A DNA stretch of 64,000 nt from Streptomyces sp. HmicA12. GTDB taxonomy: Bacteria; Actinomycetota; Actinomycetes; Streptomycetales; Streptomycetaceae. The position numbers were made by a program, and so were the translations under genes. Position 1 is the first letter of the stretch. The number at the start of each line of letters is the position of its first letter. The DNA lies in NCBI RefSeq assembly GCF_000373565.1, contig NZ_KB891813.1:1-64000 (forward strand), read 5' to 3'. The notes under the pieces are model-generated. The model searched no databases. It had not been told where the DNA came from and saw only the letters and a program-made list of their open reading frames with translations. Positions 8,330 to 16,900 of the stretch are shown here, in pieces.

Positions 8330-9169
8330 GTGAACAGGCTGATGGCCGACGACGTGACCCTCGGATACGACCAGCGTGTCATCGCCGAGAAGCTGTCCGT
8401 CGAGATCCCCGACAACTCGTTCACGGTGATCGTCGGCCCCAACGCCTGCGGCAAGTCCACGCTCCTGCGCGCCCTGTCCCGCATGCTCAAGCCGAGTACC
8501 GGCCGGGTCCTGCTCGACGGCAGCGTCATCCAGTCGATGCCCGCGAAGAAGGTCGCCAGGACGCTCGGCCTGCTGCCGCAGTCGTCCGTCGCGCCCGACG
8601 GCATCACCGTCGGCGACCTCGTCGCCCGCGGCCGCTACCCGCACCAGGGCCTGCTGCGCCAGTGGTCGCCGGAGGACGAGAAGGTCGTCCGGGAGTCGAT
8701 GGAGTCCACCGGCGTCGCCGAGCTCGCCGACCGGTACGTGGACGAGCTCTCCGGCGGTCAGCGCCAGCGCGTGTGGATCGCCATGGCGCTCGCCCAGCAG
8801 ACGCCGCTGCTGCTGCTCGACGAGCCGACGACGTACCTGGACATCCAGCACCAGATCGACGTGCTCGACCTCTGTGCCGAGCTGCACGAGGAGCAGGGGC
8901 GCACGCTCGTCGCCGTGCTCCACGACCTCAACCACGCCGCCCGGTACGCGACCCACCTCATCGCGCTGCGCGACGGCGAGGTGATCGCGGAGGGTGCGCC
9001 CGGCGACATCGTCACCGCCGAGCTCGTCGAGCGGCTCTTCGGGATGAAGTGCCAGGTCATCGACGACCCGGAGACGGGGACGCCGCTGGTGGTGCCCGCG
9101 GCCCGGCAGTCCCGGCGCAAGGCACCGACGCTCCCGCCCGCGCCGGAAGTGGCTAAAGCAGCGTCCTGA
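8330..9169 (+). CDS. Iron-siderophore ABC transporter ATP-binding protein
   Basis: This FecE/FepC-type ATPase has 279 residues from GTG 8330. Walker A is GPNACGKST, the signature is ELSGGQRQRVWIAMALAQ, Walker B is LLLLDEPTTYLD, and the switch His is in VLHDLNHAARY. An AAAGGAG at 8316-8322 fits GTG 8330; an earlier ATG at 8291 overlapping the permease stop (ATGA) is the alternative and would add 13 residues. It energises the preceding permeases. The last 17 bases overlap the end of the convergent SCP2-type gene. Confidence 0.93.
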   Translation: MNRLMADDVTLGYDQRVIAEKLSVEIPDNSFTVIVGPNACGKSTLLRALSRMLKPSTGRVLLDGSVIQSMPAKKVARTLGLLPQSSVAPDGITVGDLVARGRYPHQGLLRQWSPEDEKVVRESMESTGVAELADRYVDELSGGQRQRVWIAMALAQQTPLLLLDEPTTYLDIQHQIDVLDLCAELHEEQGRTLVAVLHDLNHAARYATHLIALRDGEVIAEGAPGDIVTAELVERLFGMKCQVIDDPETGTPLVVPAARQSRRKAPTLPPAPEVAKAAS

Positions 9170-9500
9170 GGCGCAGCAGATCGCGGAACGAGGCCTCCAG
9201 CTTCACACGGCCGGCGGCCCAGGCCTTCGCGAAGTTCAGCTGCCCGTTCACCATCGCCACCAGGTCGTCCCCGGTCATCGCGAGGCGGATCTGCGCCTTC
9301 TGCCCGGGTGGCCCGGGGCGGGTGTCGAGCACCGTGATCCGGCCGTCCTCGAGACGGCCGGAAAACGTCACGTCCAGATCCCTGATGTGGCAGCTCAGCG
9401 AGCGGTCGAGCGCCATCGCCGCGCGGGCGTCGCCGTCGGCGCCCGCCATGTTGTCCGAGAGTTTCTCGAGCGCCGCCCGGCACTCCTCCATCGTCGCCAT
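9153..9500 (-). CDS. SCP2 sterol-binding-domain family protein
   Basis: This 115-residue protein starts MATMEECRAALEKLSDNM and has the SCP2-like fold order: helix, strands with DVTFSGRLEDGRI, then LAMTGDDLVAMVNGQLNFAKAWAAGRVKLEAS, in which the GDDLxxLxxGxLxPxxAxxxGxVKxxG pattern of the family is recognisable. Such proteins bind hydrophobic ligands in the cytoplasm; the ligand is unknown. It is convergent with the siderophore ATPase gene (17-bp overlap) and diverges from the small gene at 9543, whose start is 43 bases away, so both promoters must share that short space. Confidence 0.85.
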   Translation of the reverse strand: MATMEECRAALEKLSDNMAGADGDARAAMALDRSLSCHIRDLDVTFSGRLEDGRITVLDTRPGPPGQKAQIRLAMTGDDLVAMVNGQLNFAKAWAAGRVKLEASFRDLLRLRTLL

Positions 9501-9542
9501 CGTGATCGACGGTACACCGGCGCTTCGAGGTAGCGTCTGGGC

Positions 9543-9815
9543 ATGAGCGACTCTTTCCCCGAAGTGGAACCGGAGCCCGAGGCTCCGCAGGAGCCCTCGT
9601 ACGACCCCGCCGCCCCGGCCCCGCTCGGCATCGAGCGCACCCCCACCGGCAACGCAGAGGTGGACGCGCAGCTCGGGCGTCTCGCCGATGTGGACCACCT
9701 CGCGGCGGACGGGCACGTCGAGGTGTACGAGGATGTACACCAGGGGCTGCGAGCGGCGCTGACGGCGCTGGACGCGCGGCCCCAGCCCTCGTCCCCGTAT
9801 GAGCACAGGAGCTGA
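9543..9815 (+). CDS. Small conserved actinobacterial protein upstream of tlyA
   Basis: The 90-residue product is acidic at its N-terminus (EVEPEPEAPQEP), then has a compact segment TGNAEVDAQLGRLADVDHLAADGHVEVYEDVHQGLRAAL predicted to be helical. No enzymatic motif is seen. A small gene of this type between the HAD phosphatase and tlyA is conserved in actinobacteria (Rv1693 position in M. tuberculosis, from memory). Its stop is eight bases before the tlyA start, so it is the first gene of the tlyA-nadK-(recN) group. Function unknown. Confidence 0.82.
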   Translation: MSDSFPEVEPEPEAPQEPSYDPAAPAPLGIERTPTGNAEVDAQLGRLADVDHLAADGHVEVYEDVHQGLRAALTALDARPQPSSPYEHRS

Positions 9816-9822
9816 ACCGACC

Positions 9823-10638
9823 GTGGCAGGTGTGGCACGTCGCCGCCTCGACGCCGAACTCGTCCGCCGCAAGCTGGCCCGCTCGCGCGAGCACGCCAGC
9901 CAGCTGATCGCCGCGGGGCGGGTCACCGTCGGCAAGACCGTCGCGACCAAGCCCGCGACGCAGGTGGAGACGGCCGCGGCCATCGTCGTCCAGCAGGACG
10001 ACGGCGATCCCGACTACGTCTCGCGCGGCGGGCACAAGCTCGCGGGCGCGCTGGAGGCGTTCGTTCCGCAGGGGCTCGTGGTGGAGGGACGCCGGGCGCT
10101 GGACGCCGGCGCCTCCACCGGAGGCTTCACCGATGTGCTGCTGCGGGCCGGGGTCGCGCACGTGGTCGCCGTCGACGTCGGGTACGGGCAACTCGCCTGG
10201 TCGCTGCAGAGCGATGAACGCGTCACCGTCAAGGACCGTACGAACGTACGCGAGTTGACGCTGGAGGCGATCGATGAGGTGCCCGTGGACATCGTGGTCG
10301 GTGACCTGTCCTTCATCCCGCTCGGGCTCGTGCTGCCCGCCCTGGCGCGGTGTGCGGCGCCGGACGCCGACCTCGTGCTGATGGTCAAGCCGCAGTTCGA
10401 GATCGGCAAGGAGCGCCTCGGCAGCGGCGGCGTCGTGCGCAGCCCCGAACTGCGGGCCGAGACCGTGCGCGGGGTCGCCGCGCAGGCCTGGAAGCTCGGC
10501 CTCGGGGTGCGTGGCGTGACCGCGAGTCCGTTGCCCGGCCCTTCCGGGAATGTCGAGTACTTTCTGTGGCTGCGAGCCGGGGCGCCCGAACTGGACCCGG
10601 CCGACGTTGACCGTGCAGTGGCGGAGGGGCCGCGTTGA
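9823..10638 (+). CDS. tlyA: TlyA-type rRNA 2'-O-methyltransferase
   Basis: The 271-residue protein has an N-terminal S4 RNA-binding domain (RRRLDAELVRRKLARSREHASQLIAAGRV) and a C-terminal FtsJ-like Rossmann methyltransferase with SAM motif LDAGASTGGFTDVLL, an acidic VVAVDVGYGQL strand and VVGDLSFI. TlyA methylates the ribose of specific C residues in 16S and 23S rRNA, the modifications that capreomycin recognises. GTG 9823 follows AGGAG at 9807-9811; an in-frame ATG at 9799 overlapping the previous gene is possible but less well placed. Its stop overlaps the TTG start of the NAD kinase gene. Confidence 0.95.
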   Translation: MAGVARRRLDAELVRRKLARSREHASQLIAAGRVTVGKTVATKPATQVETAAAIVVQQDDGDPDYVSRGGHKLAGALEAFVPQGLVVEGRRALDAGASTGGFTDVLLRAGVAHVVAVDVGYGQLAWSLQSDERVTVKDRTNVRELTLEAIDEVPVDIVVGDLSFIPLGLVLPALARCAAPDADLVLMVKPQFEIGKERLGSGGVVRSPELRAETVRGVAAQAWKLGLGVRGVTASPLPGPSGNVEYFLWLRAGAPELDPADVDRAVAEGPR

Positions 10639-11540
10639 CACAGACCCGAGCTCGTACTGTTTTCCTGCTCGCGCACACCGGGCGGCCCGCGGCCATCCGC
10701 AGTGCCGAACGCGTCGTCGAGGGCCTGCTGCGCAGCGGCATCGGGGTGCGGGTCCTCGAGTCCGAGGCGTCCGATCTGCCGTTGCCGGACTCCGTCGAGC
10801 TGGTGAAGGAGGCCACGCCCGCCTGTCTCGACGGGTGTGAGCTGCTGATCGTGCTCGGCGGCGACGGGACGCTGCTGCGCGGCGCCGAGTTCGCCCGGGC
10901 CTCCGGAGTGCCGATGCTCGGGGTGAACCTGGGGCGGGTCGGCTTCCTCGCGGAGGCCGAGCGCGACGACCTCGACAAGGTCGTCGACCGGGTCGTCACC
11001 AAGGAGTACGACGTCGAGGAGCGCATGACGATCGACGTCGTCGTGCACCGCAACGGCGACATCGTGCACGAGGACTGGGCGCTGAACGAGGCGGCGGTCC
11101 AGAAGGTCGAGCCCGAGCGGATGCTGGAGGTCGTCCTGGAGATCGACGGGCGGCCGGTCACCGGGTTCGGCTGCGACGGCATCGTGTGCGCCACCCCGAC
11201 CGGGTCGACCGCGTACGCCTTCTCGGCGGGCGGGCCCGTGGTGTGGCCCGAGGTCGAGGCGCTGCTGATGGTGCCGATCAGCGCGCACGCGCTGTTCGCC
11301 AAGCCGCTGGTGACGTCGCCGAACTCGGTGCTCGCCGTCGAGGTGCAGCAGCACACGCCGCACGGGGTGCTCTGGTGCGACGGGCGGCGCACCGTCGAAC
11401 TGCCCGCGGGCGCGCGTGTGGAGGTGCGGCGCGGCGCCGTGCCGGTGCGGCTCGCCCGGCTGCACCACGCGGTCTTCACGGACCGGCTCGTGGCCAAGTT
11501 CGCGCTGCCGGTGGCGGGCTGGCGCGGGGCGCCGCACTGA
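10635..11540 (+). CDS. nadK: NAD kinase
   Basis: The 301-residue enzyme phosphorylates NAD to NADP. The diagnostic GGDGT motif is in LIVLGGDGTLLRGAEFA, the second conserved NLGRVGFLAE follows, and the glycine-rich CDGIVCATPTGSTAYAFSAGG block is intact. The TTG start at 10635 overlaps the tlyA stop (TTGA), a strong sign of coupling. Order tlyA-nadK-recN is the standard actinobacterial arrangement; here a DUF6891-like gene and a reversed permease gene separate nadK from recN. Confidence 0.96.
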   Translation: MTQTRARTVFLLAHTGRPAAIRSAERVVEGLLRSGIGVRVLESEASDLPLPDSVELVKEATPACLDGCELLIVLGGDGTLLRGAEFARASGVPMLGVNLGRVGFLAEAERDDLDKVVDRVVTKEYDVEERMTIDVVVHRNGDIVHEDWALNEAAVQKVEPERMLEVVLEIDGRPVTGFGCDGIVCATPTGSTAYAFSAGGPVVWPEVEALLMVPISAHALFAKPLVTSPNSVLAVEVQQHTPHGVLWCDGRRTVELPAGARVEVRRGAVPVRLARLHHAVFTDRLVAKFALPVAGWRGAPH

Positions 11541-11597
11541 CCGCACCGAGCTGAGGCGTCAGGGGCCGTTGTCAGTGCCGTGTGCCAGAGTCTGAGC

Positions 11598-12515
11598 ATG
11601 CTTGAGATCGTGGTGCGGACGGAGAACTGGGAGCGGCATGTGACCGTCTCCCCCGAGGAGTTGGGCGCGCTCGTCCGGCGGATCGGGGACGAGGGCGACC
11701 GGTTCCTCGTGCTCCAGCGGATACCGGACCTGCCCGACGTGTTCGCGCAGGTCTGGCACAAGACCGGCGGTGACTACACCCTTGAGCACCGTGCGGGCGG
11801 CGCCGACCGCCACTTCGGGACCGAGGTCGCTGAGCCCGAGGCGGTCATCGCGGCGCTGACCGGCTGGGCCCGCCAGGAGCCCGGCTGGGACGCGGGGCAC
11901 GACTGGTCGCTCCTCGACATGGGGACCGCACCGGACGTCCCGCCGCTGGACCTCGCCGACGACGAGCGCGCGGAGCTGGAACGGCAGGTCCGCGAAACGC
12001 TGCACGGGGGCTACGCGACCCGCGCCGAGCTGGCCGAGATCGCCGAGGAGCACCTGGTCACCGAGGACCGGCGACCCGTCTCACCGGCGCAGGCACGGGC
12101 GCTCGCCGACCGGTTGTGGCTGGAGCGCGTCGCCGAACAGGCCGGATGGCGGGGCGAGACCGACCCCGAGCGACTCACCCGCGCCTTCGCCGCCCTGGGG
12201 GCCGCCGGCATCGTCGCCCGGGAGAACTTCGCGTGCTGCCGCAACTGCGGGGACGCGGAGATCGGCGCCGAGACGGCCCCCGGCACCCGTGGCTTCGTCT
12301 ACTTCCACACCCAGTGCACCGATTCCGCCGCGGCCGGGCAGGGCCTGATGCTCCTGTACGGCGGCTTCGACGACTCGGCCGCGACCACCGCGGCGGTCGG
12401 CCGTGAGGTGGTCGCCGCGCTGGACGCCGTCGGTCTGCCCACGGTCTGGGACGGTGACCCGGGCAGCGCCGTGCACCTCACCCCGCTGGACTGGCGGCGC
12501 CGCCTGGTCGGCTGA
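11598..12515 (+). CDS. DUF6891-like hypothetical protein
   Basis: The 305-residue cytoplasmic protein starts MLEIVVRTENWERHVTVSPEELG. The N-terminal half (to about residue 110) resembles a small beta-rich domain often seen alone in actinomycetes. The C-terminal half contains helical segments, FACCRNCGD (three cysteines near residues 207-211), FYFHTQC-like FVYFHTQCTDSA and LLYGGFDDS, which I associate with DUF6891. The Cys/His pattern could bind a metal, but no catalytic site is evident. No strong ribosome-binding site is seen, and the start could be six codons earlier at 11580. It interrupts the ancestral nadK-recN junction. Confidence 0.72.
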   Translation: MLEIVVRTENWERHVTVSPEELGALVRRIGDEGDRFLVLQRIPDLPDVFAQVWHKTGGDYTLEHRAGGADRHFGTEVAEPEAVIAALTGWARQEPGWDAGHDWSLLDMGTAPDVPPLDLADDERAELERQVRETLHGGYATRAELAEIAEEHLVTEDRRPVSPAQARALADRLWLERVAEQAGWRGETDPERLTRAFAALGAAGIVARENFACCRNCGDAEIGAETAPGTRGFVYFHTQCTDSAAAGQGLMLLYGGFDDSAATTAAVGREVVAALDAVGLPTVWDGDPGSAVHLTPLDWRRRLVG

Positions 12516-12551
12516 GGAGGGGCGGGGCGACCGGCCTGGTCTCCGGCGCCT

Positions 12552-13901
12552 TCACGTCCGTACGACGTCGATCGGGCGCCCTCGCAGCCCCGCCTGTACC
12601 GGCACCCCCGTCGACGTCACCGTCAGCACCACCGTGCCCAGCGCGATCGCCGCCGCCACCGCCCACGGGACGTACGGCAGCGGGGAGCCGAACGTGGTGC
12701 TCAGGATCGGGGCCAGGGTCGCCAGCGCGATGATCGTGCCCAGGAGCAGAGCCGTGCCGGCCACCACCAGGGCCTCCCAGCACGCCATCGCCCTGATCTG
12801 CCCGCGCTGCGAGCCGACCACACGGAGCAGGGCCAGGTCGCGGCGGCGTTCCAGGGAGATCATGGCGAGGGTGTTGGCCGAGGCGATCGCCGCGAAGCCC
12901 ACGTACAGCGAAGTGCCCAGGTAGTCGAGCCAGATCTCGCCCCGGCTGCCCGCCGACCCCGTCACGTGCGCGGCCGTCGTGCGCAGGGCGATCTTCGTGA
13001 GGCCGAAACCCACGACGAGGACCAGCGGGATCACCGCGGCGCCGAACCGGCGGGGCTCCGAGCGGACATTGCGCATCGCCAGGCGCGCGCTCGGGCCGCA
13101 GCGGCCGAGCAGGGCCGAGACCAGCCGGGCCGCCGGCCCGATGAGCCGCGGCCCGAGCAGACCCACCCCCGCACAGAAGAGAAGCAGGACCAGGAAGGCC
13201 CCCGCGTTCGCCTCCTGCGGGGACTGCCTCGACAGGAGTACGGAGAGGAAGGCCGCGGCCGCGATCGCCACAGCGCCCAGGGGAGCACGGAGCGCACCGA
13301 GACGGCGCCGGCCCGCCGCGGCCTCCGCCAGGGCGTGGGCGGGCCGGAGAACGGAGAAGCGGAGCGAGGCCAGCAGCGCGGCGAGCGCGGACGTCACCGT
13401 CGCCACCGCCAGGCAGACCGGGAGCGCGAGCCAGGAGAAGCGGTACGGGACGGAGGCGGGGACCAGGCCGTGCGTCACCATGCCGTGGAACCACATGGGG
13501 GCCAGGACCGTGCCGCCCAGCACGAAACCGAGCAGGGCGGCCGGCACGGAGGCGGCGAGGGCCTGCAGCACGACCGCGCGGCGGACCTGGCGGGGACGGG
13601 CGCCGATGGCGCGGACGAGAGCGAGCTCGCGGTGCTGCTGGGCGACGGCCGTGCCCATCGTGGCGACCACGACGAAAATCGACATGTAGATCGAACCGAT
13701 CAGGAGCACGGCCGCGATGTCGCCGACTCCGTTCGTCGTGATGCGGTGACGGGCCGATGGAGAGACGGCGTGCGTGTTCGTCGAGGTGAGGACCATGGTG
13801 GACGCGCTCACCACCGTGGCCGCGAAGAGCGCCGCCACCGCCGTCCCCACGAACGCCGGACGATGGGCCCTGAGGGCAGCGTGCGCCAGTACCGTACTCA
13901 T
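12552..13901 (-). CDS. FtsX-like ABC transporter permease, orphan
   Basis: This 449-residue membrane protein begins MSTVLAHAALRAHRPAFVGTAVAALFA. It shows two FtsX/MacB-type halves, each with RELALVRAIGARPRQVRRAV-like or RRDLALLRVVGSQRGQIRAMA motifs after a membrane segment, the cytoplasmic coupling helices of the family, and about eight membrane spans. Normally an ATP-binding gene lies next to such a permease; none is found here, so the partner must be elsewhere or lost. It is transcribed away from recN, with a 180-bp space between the starts. Confidence 0.88.
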   Translation of the reverse strand: MSTVLAHAALRAHRPAFVGTAVAALFAATVVSASTMVLTSTNTHAVSPSARHRITTNGVGDIAAVLLIGSIYMSIFVVVATMGTAVAQQHRELALVRAIGARPRQVRRAVVLQALAASVPAALLGFVLGGTVLAPMWFHGMVTHGLVPASVPYRFSWLALPVCLAVATVTSALAALLASLRFSVLRPAHALAEAAAGRRRLGALRAPLGAVAIAAAAFLSVLLSRQSPQEANAGAFLVLLLFCAGVGLLGPRLIGPAARLVSALLGRCGPSARLAMRNVRSEPRRFGAAVIPLVLVVGFGLTKIALRTTAAHVTGSAGSRGEIWLDYLGTSLYVGFAAIASANTLAMISLERRRDLALLRVVGSQRGQIRAMACWEALVVAGTALLLGTIIALATLAPILSTTFGSPLPYVPWAVAAAIALGTVVLTVTSTGVPVQAGLRGRPIDVVRT

Positions 13902-14081
13902 GGGATCCAGCGTGCGCGGGACGGCGGCGGCCGGGCCATGAGGCGGCCCCGCGAGTCTGCCCTGGGGACAGCCCCACCCTCCACTCGCGCGGGTGATCCG
14001 AGCCCTGTGCCACCTGCTCGTTCGGCCCGGTGGACGAGGGCCCGTCGCACAGGCGGCCCCCGACCTCGTAAGGTCGTGTCC

Positions 14082-15818
14082 GTGTTGGAGGAGATGCGGA
14101 TACGGTCGCTCGGAGTCATCGACGACGCGGCGGTCGAGCTGTCGCCCGGTTTCACCGCGGTGACCGGTGAGACCGGCGCGGGCAAGACCATGGTCGTCAC
14201 CAGTCTCGGACTGCTGCTCGGTGGGCGGTCCGATCCTGCCCTGGTGCGGATCGGGGCGAAGAACGCGGTGGTCGAGGGGCGCATCAGCGTGCCCGCGAAC
14301 TCCGCCGCGGCCGCGCGCGCGGAGGAGGCCGGTGCCGAGCTGGAGGACGGGGTGCTGCTCGTCAGCCGTACCGTTTCCGCCGAGGGGCGCTCGCGGGCCC
14401 ATCTGGGCGGGCGTTCGGTGCCCGTGGGCGTGCTCGCCGAACTCGCCGACGAACTCGTCGCCGTGCACGGGCAGACCGATCAGCAGGGGCTGCTCAAGCT
14501 CGGGCGGCAGCGGCAGGCGCTCGACCGGTACGCCGGGGACGCCGTCGCGAAGCCGCTCGCCAAGTACACCTCCGTGTACCGGCGGCTGAAGGCCGTCAGC
14601 GCCGAACTCGAAGAGATCACCACACGGGCGCGCGAGCGGGCGCAGGAGGCGGATCTGCTGCGGTTCGGGCTCGACGAGATCGCCGCGGTGGAGCCCCGGG
14701 CCGGGGAGGACGTGGAGCTGGCCGAGGAGGCGTCGCGGCTCGGGCACGCGGAGGCGCTCGCGTCCGCCGCGGCCGTAGCGCACGCCGCGCTCGCCGGAAA
14801 CCCCGAGGACCCGGAGGGAGTCGACGCGCAGACGCTGGTCGGTGGCGCCCACCGGGCCCTGGAGGCGGTGCGGTCGCACGATCCCGCCCTCGGCACCCTC
14901 GCCGAGCGGATCGGCGAGGTGCAGATCCTGCTCACCGACGTGGCCGCCGAACTCGCCGGGTATGCCGACGACTTGGACGCGGACCCGCTGCGGCTCGCGG
15001 CCGTGGAGGAGCGCAGGGCCGCGCTGACCGCGCTGACGCGCAAGTACGGCGAGGACGTCGCCGGTGTGCTCGCGTGGTCAGAGCAGAGTTCCGCCCGCCT
15101 CCTCGAACTCGACGGCGACGACGAGCGGATCGACGAACTGGCCGCGGAGCGCGCGTCGCTCGGCGGTGAACTCGGGCAGCTCGCCCAGGAGTTGACGCAC
15201 GCCCGGGTCGAGGCGGCCGCGCGGTTCGCCGCCGCCGTCACCGAGGAGCTGGCCTCGCTCGCCATGCCGCACGCGCGGATCTCCTTCGACATCCGGCAGA
15301 CCGAGACCGACACCGCCGACGGCGTCGAGGTCGACGGTCGCACCGTCGTGTGCGGGCCGAGCGGCGTCGACGAGGTCGAGCTGCTGCTCGCGCCGCATCC
15401 GGGCGCGCCGCCGCGGCCCATCGCCAAGGGCGCGTCCGGCGGTGAACTCTCCCGCGTGATGCTCGCGGTGGAGGTCGTCTTCGCCGGGACCGATCCCGTG
15501 CCGACCTACCTCTTCGACGAGGTCGACGCCGGAGTCGGCGGCAAGGCGGCCGTCGAGATCGGCCGGCGCCTCGCCAAGCTCGCCAAGTCGGCTCAGGTCG
15601 TGGTCGTCACGCACCTGCCGCAGGTCGCGGCGTTCGCCGACCGGCAACTGCTCGTGGAGAAGACGAACGACGGGTCCGTGACCCGGTCCGGCGTCACGGT
15701 GCTCGAAGGGGAGGACCGCGTACGGGAGTTGTCGCGGATGCTCGCCGGGCAGGAGGACTCGGAGACGGCGCGGGCGCACGCCGAGGAGCTTCTCGCGGCG
15801 GCCCGGGCCGATGGGTGA
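14082..15818 (+). CDS. recN: DNA repair protein RecN
   Basis: This 578-residue SMC-like protein acts in double-strand-break repair. Walker A is VTGETGAGKTMVV near residue 29-41, coiled-coil arms fill the middle, the signature is KGASGGELSRVMLAVEVV, Walker B is YLFDEVDAGVGG, and the His switch is VVVTHLPQVAAFAD. The start is GTG 14082 (encoding the usual MLEEMRIRSLGVIDDA opening) with AAGG at a workable distance. Its length is normal for the family. A strong hairpin follows the stop, so it is probably the end of its transcript. Confidence 0.96.
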   Translation: MLEEMRIRSLGVIDDAAVELSPGFTAVTGETGAGKTMVVTSLGLLLGGRSDPALVRIGAKNAVVEGRISVPANSAAAARAEEAGAELEDGVLLVSRTVSAEGRSRAHLGGRSVPVGVLAELADELVAVHGQTDQQGLLKLGRQRQALDRYAGDAVAKPLAKYTSVYRRLKAVSAELEEITTRARERAQEADLLRFGLDEIAAVEPRAGEDVELAEEASRLGHAEALASAAAVAHAALAGNPEDPEGVDAQTLVGGAHRALEAVRSHDPALGTLAERIGEVQILLTDVAAELAGYADDLDADPLRLAAVEERRAALTALTRKYGEDVAGVLAWSEQSSARLLELDGDDERIDELAAERASLGGELGQLAQELTHARVEAAARFAAAVTEELASLAMPHARISFDIRQTETDTADGVEVDGRTVVCGPSGVDEVELLLAPHPGAPPRPIAKGASGGELSRVMLAVEVVFAGTDPVPTYLFDEVDAGVGGKAAVEIGRRLAKLAKSAQVVVVTHLPQVAAFADRQLLVEKTNDGSVTRSGVTVLEGEDRVRELSRMLAGQEDSETARAHAEELLAAARADG

Positions 15819-15838
15819 GCGCTGCGCCGGGTTCTCCA

Positions 15839-15864
15839 CGCGGGGCTGCTGCCACAGCCCCGCG
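15839..15864 (+). terminator. Hairpin terminator after recN
   Basis: A perfect 10-bp G+C-rich stem (15839-15848 with 15855-15864) with a 6-nt loop lies 20 bases after the recN stop. It lacks a T run, as many Streptomyces terminators do. It merges into CCCCGCGCCCCTGAAGGGCG, a short element also found at 27035 and 57417. Confidence 0.75.
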
Positions 15865-15893
15865 CCCCTGAAGGGCGTGTCTGGGCTGAACCC

Positions 15894-16673
15894 ATGATCG
15901 ATCCGACCCGCGCCGTTCGCTCCGCGGTCCTCGCCGCCGGAGTCACCGGTGCCGCCTGCGGTTTTCTCCGCCGTACGAAGCCGGGCGGCGCCGGGCTCTG
16001 GGACCGGAAGAACTACGCGGGACGGACCGTCGACCTGAGCCCGGGGCCCGCCGCCACGCTCGGCGCCGCGGCCGGCGCGCTGACCGCGGGGCCCGGCACG
16101 CGCGGGCCCGCGCTGATCGCCACGCTCGCCGCCGGTGCCTGCGGCGCGTACGACGACGTGGCGGGAAAGGGTGACCCGCGGCGAGGATTCCGGGCGCACC
16201 TGGGGGCGCTGCGGGACGGCGAACTCACCAGCGGCGCCGTGAAGTTGTTCGGTATCTCGGCCGCCGGGCTCGCCGCGAGCGCGCTGCTCAAGAAGCGCCC
16301 CGTCGACAAGCTGCTCGGGGGCGTCGTCGTCGCGGGCACGGCGCACTTCCTCAACCTCGTGGACGTACGCCCCGGACGCGCGGCCCAGGTCGCCCTCGCC
16401 CTCGGCGCTCCCGGCCTGCTGCGCGGTGCGCTCGCCGCCGCGCCGATGGGCGCCGCGGCCGCCGTGCTCCCCGACGACCTCGGGGAACACGGCATGCTCG
16501 GCGACAGCGGGGCGCACGCCCTGGGGGCCGCGATCGGCGTCGCGATCGTCGCGGGGAACGGGCGCGCGGGCCTGGTCGCGCACGCCGCGGGGCTCGTCGC
16601 CGCGGCCGCGTACGGGGACCGGGTCAGCGCCCTCGCCGCGGCAACACGGACGCCGGTCACGTCACCCGTGTGA
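15894..16673 (+). CDS. Membrane protein related to MraY/WecA glycosyl-1-phosphate transferases
   Basis: The 259-residue protein is Ala/Gly-rich and membrane-embedded. Although short, it keeps the order of motifs seen in polyprenyl-phosphate glycosyl-1-phosphate transferases: an Asp-Asp pair in GAYDDVAGKGD, basic residues in FRAHLGALRDG, NLVDVRPGRA in place of NLxDGxDG, and MLGDSGAHALGAAIG. This suggests it could act on an undecaprenyl or similar lipid carrier, or be an inactive relative. It lies between recN and a GT4 glycosyltransferase gene, a fitting neighbour for envelope glycan work. The ATG at 15894 has no clear ribosome-binding site. Confidence 0.75.
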   Translation: MIDPTRAVRSAVLAAGVTGAACGFLRRTKPGGAGLWDRKNYAGRTVDLSPGPAATLGAAAGALTAGPGTRGPALIATLAAGACGAYDDVAGKGDPRRGFRAHLGALRDGELTSGAVKLFGISAAGLAASALLKKRPVDKLLGGVVVAGTAHFLNLVDVRPGRAAQVALALGAPGLLRGALAAAPMGAAAAVLPDDLGEHGMLGDSGAHALGAAIGVAIVAGNGRAGLVAHAAGLVAAAAYGDRVSALAAATRTPVTSPV

Positions 16674-16900
16674 GTGATCCGGTGCGTCGTGTTGCCCGTG
16701 GCCGCGCGGTGGGGGACGGTGACCGGTGCCGGAACGTCCGTGCGGGCTGGCATCCTTGGCCCCGACGGCATACGTACCCCAGACCCGCACCCTCCGTATA
16801 CCTGTTACCTACGAGACACGAGATACCTGTACCCACGGGCCCACCGCGCCCGTCGCACGGACCGAACCCCGCACGACCTATCGACCAGGAGCCCGGCCAC

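Noticed and set aside
8758..10641. 627-codon minus-strand frame over tlyA and the siderophore ATPase
   Set aside because: Its composition is Arg/Gly/Pro noise and it covers conserved plus-strand genes.
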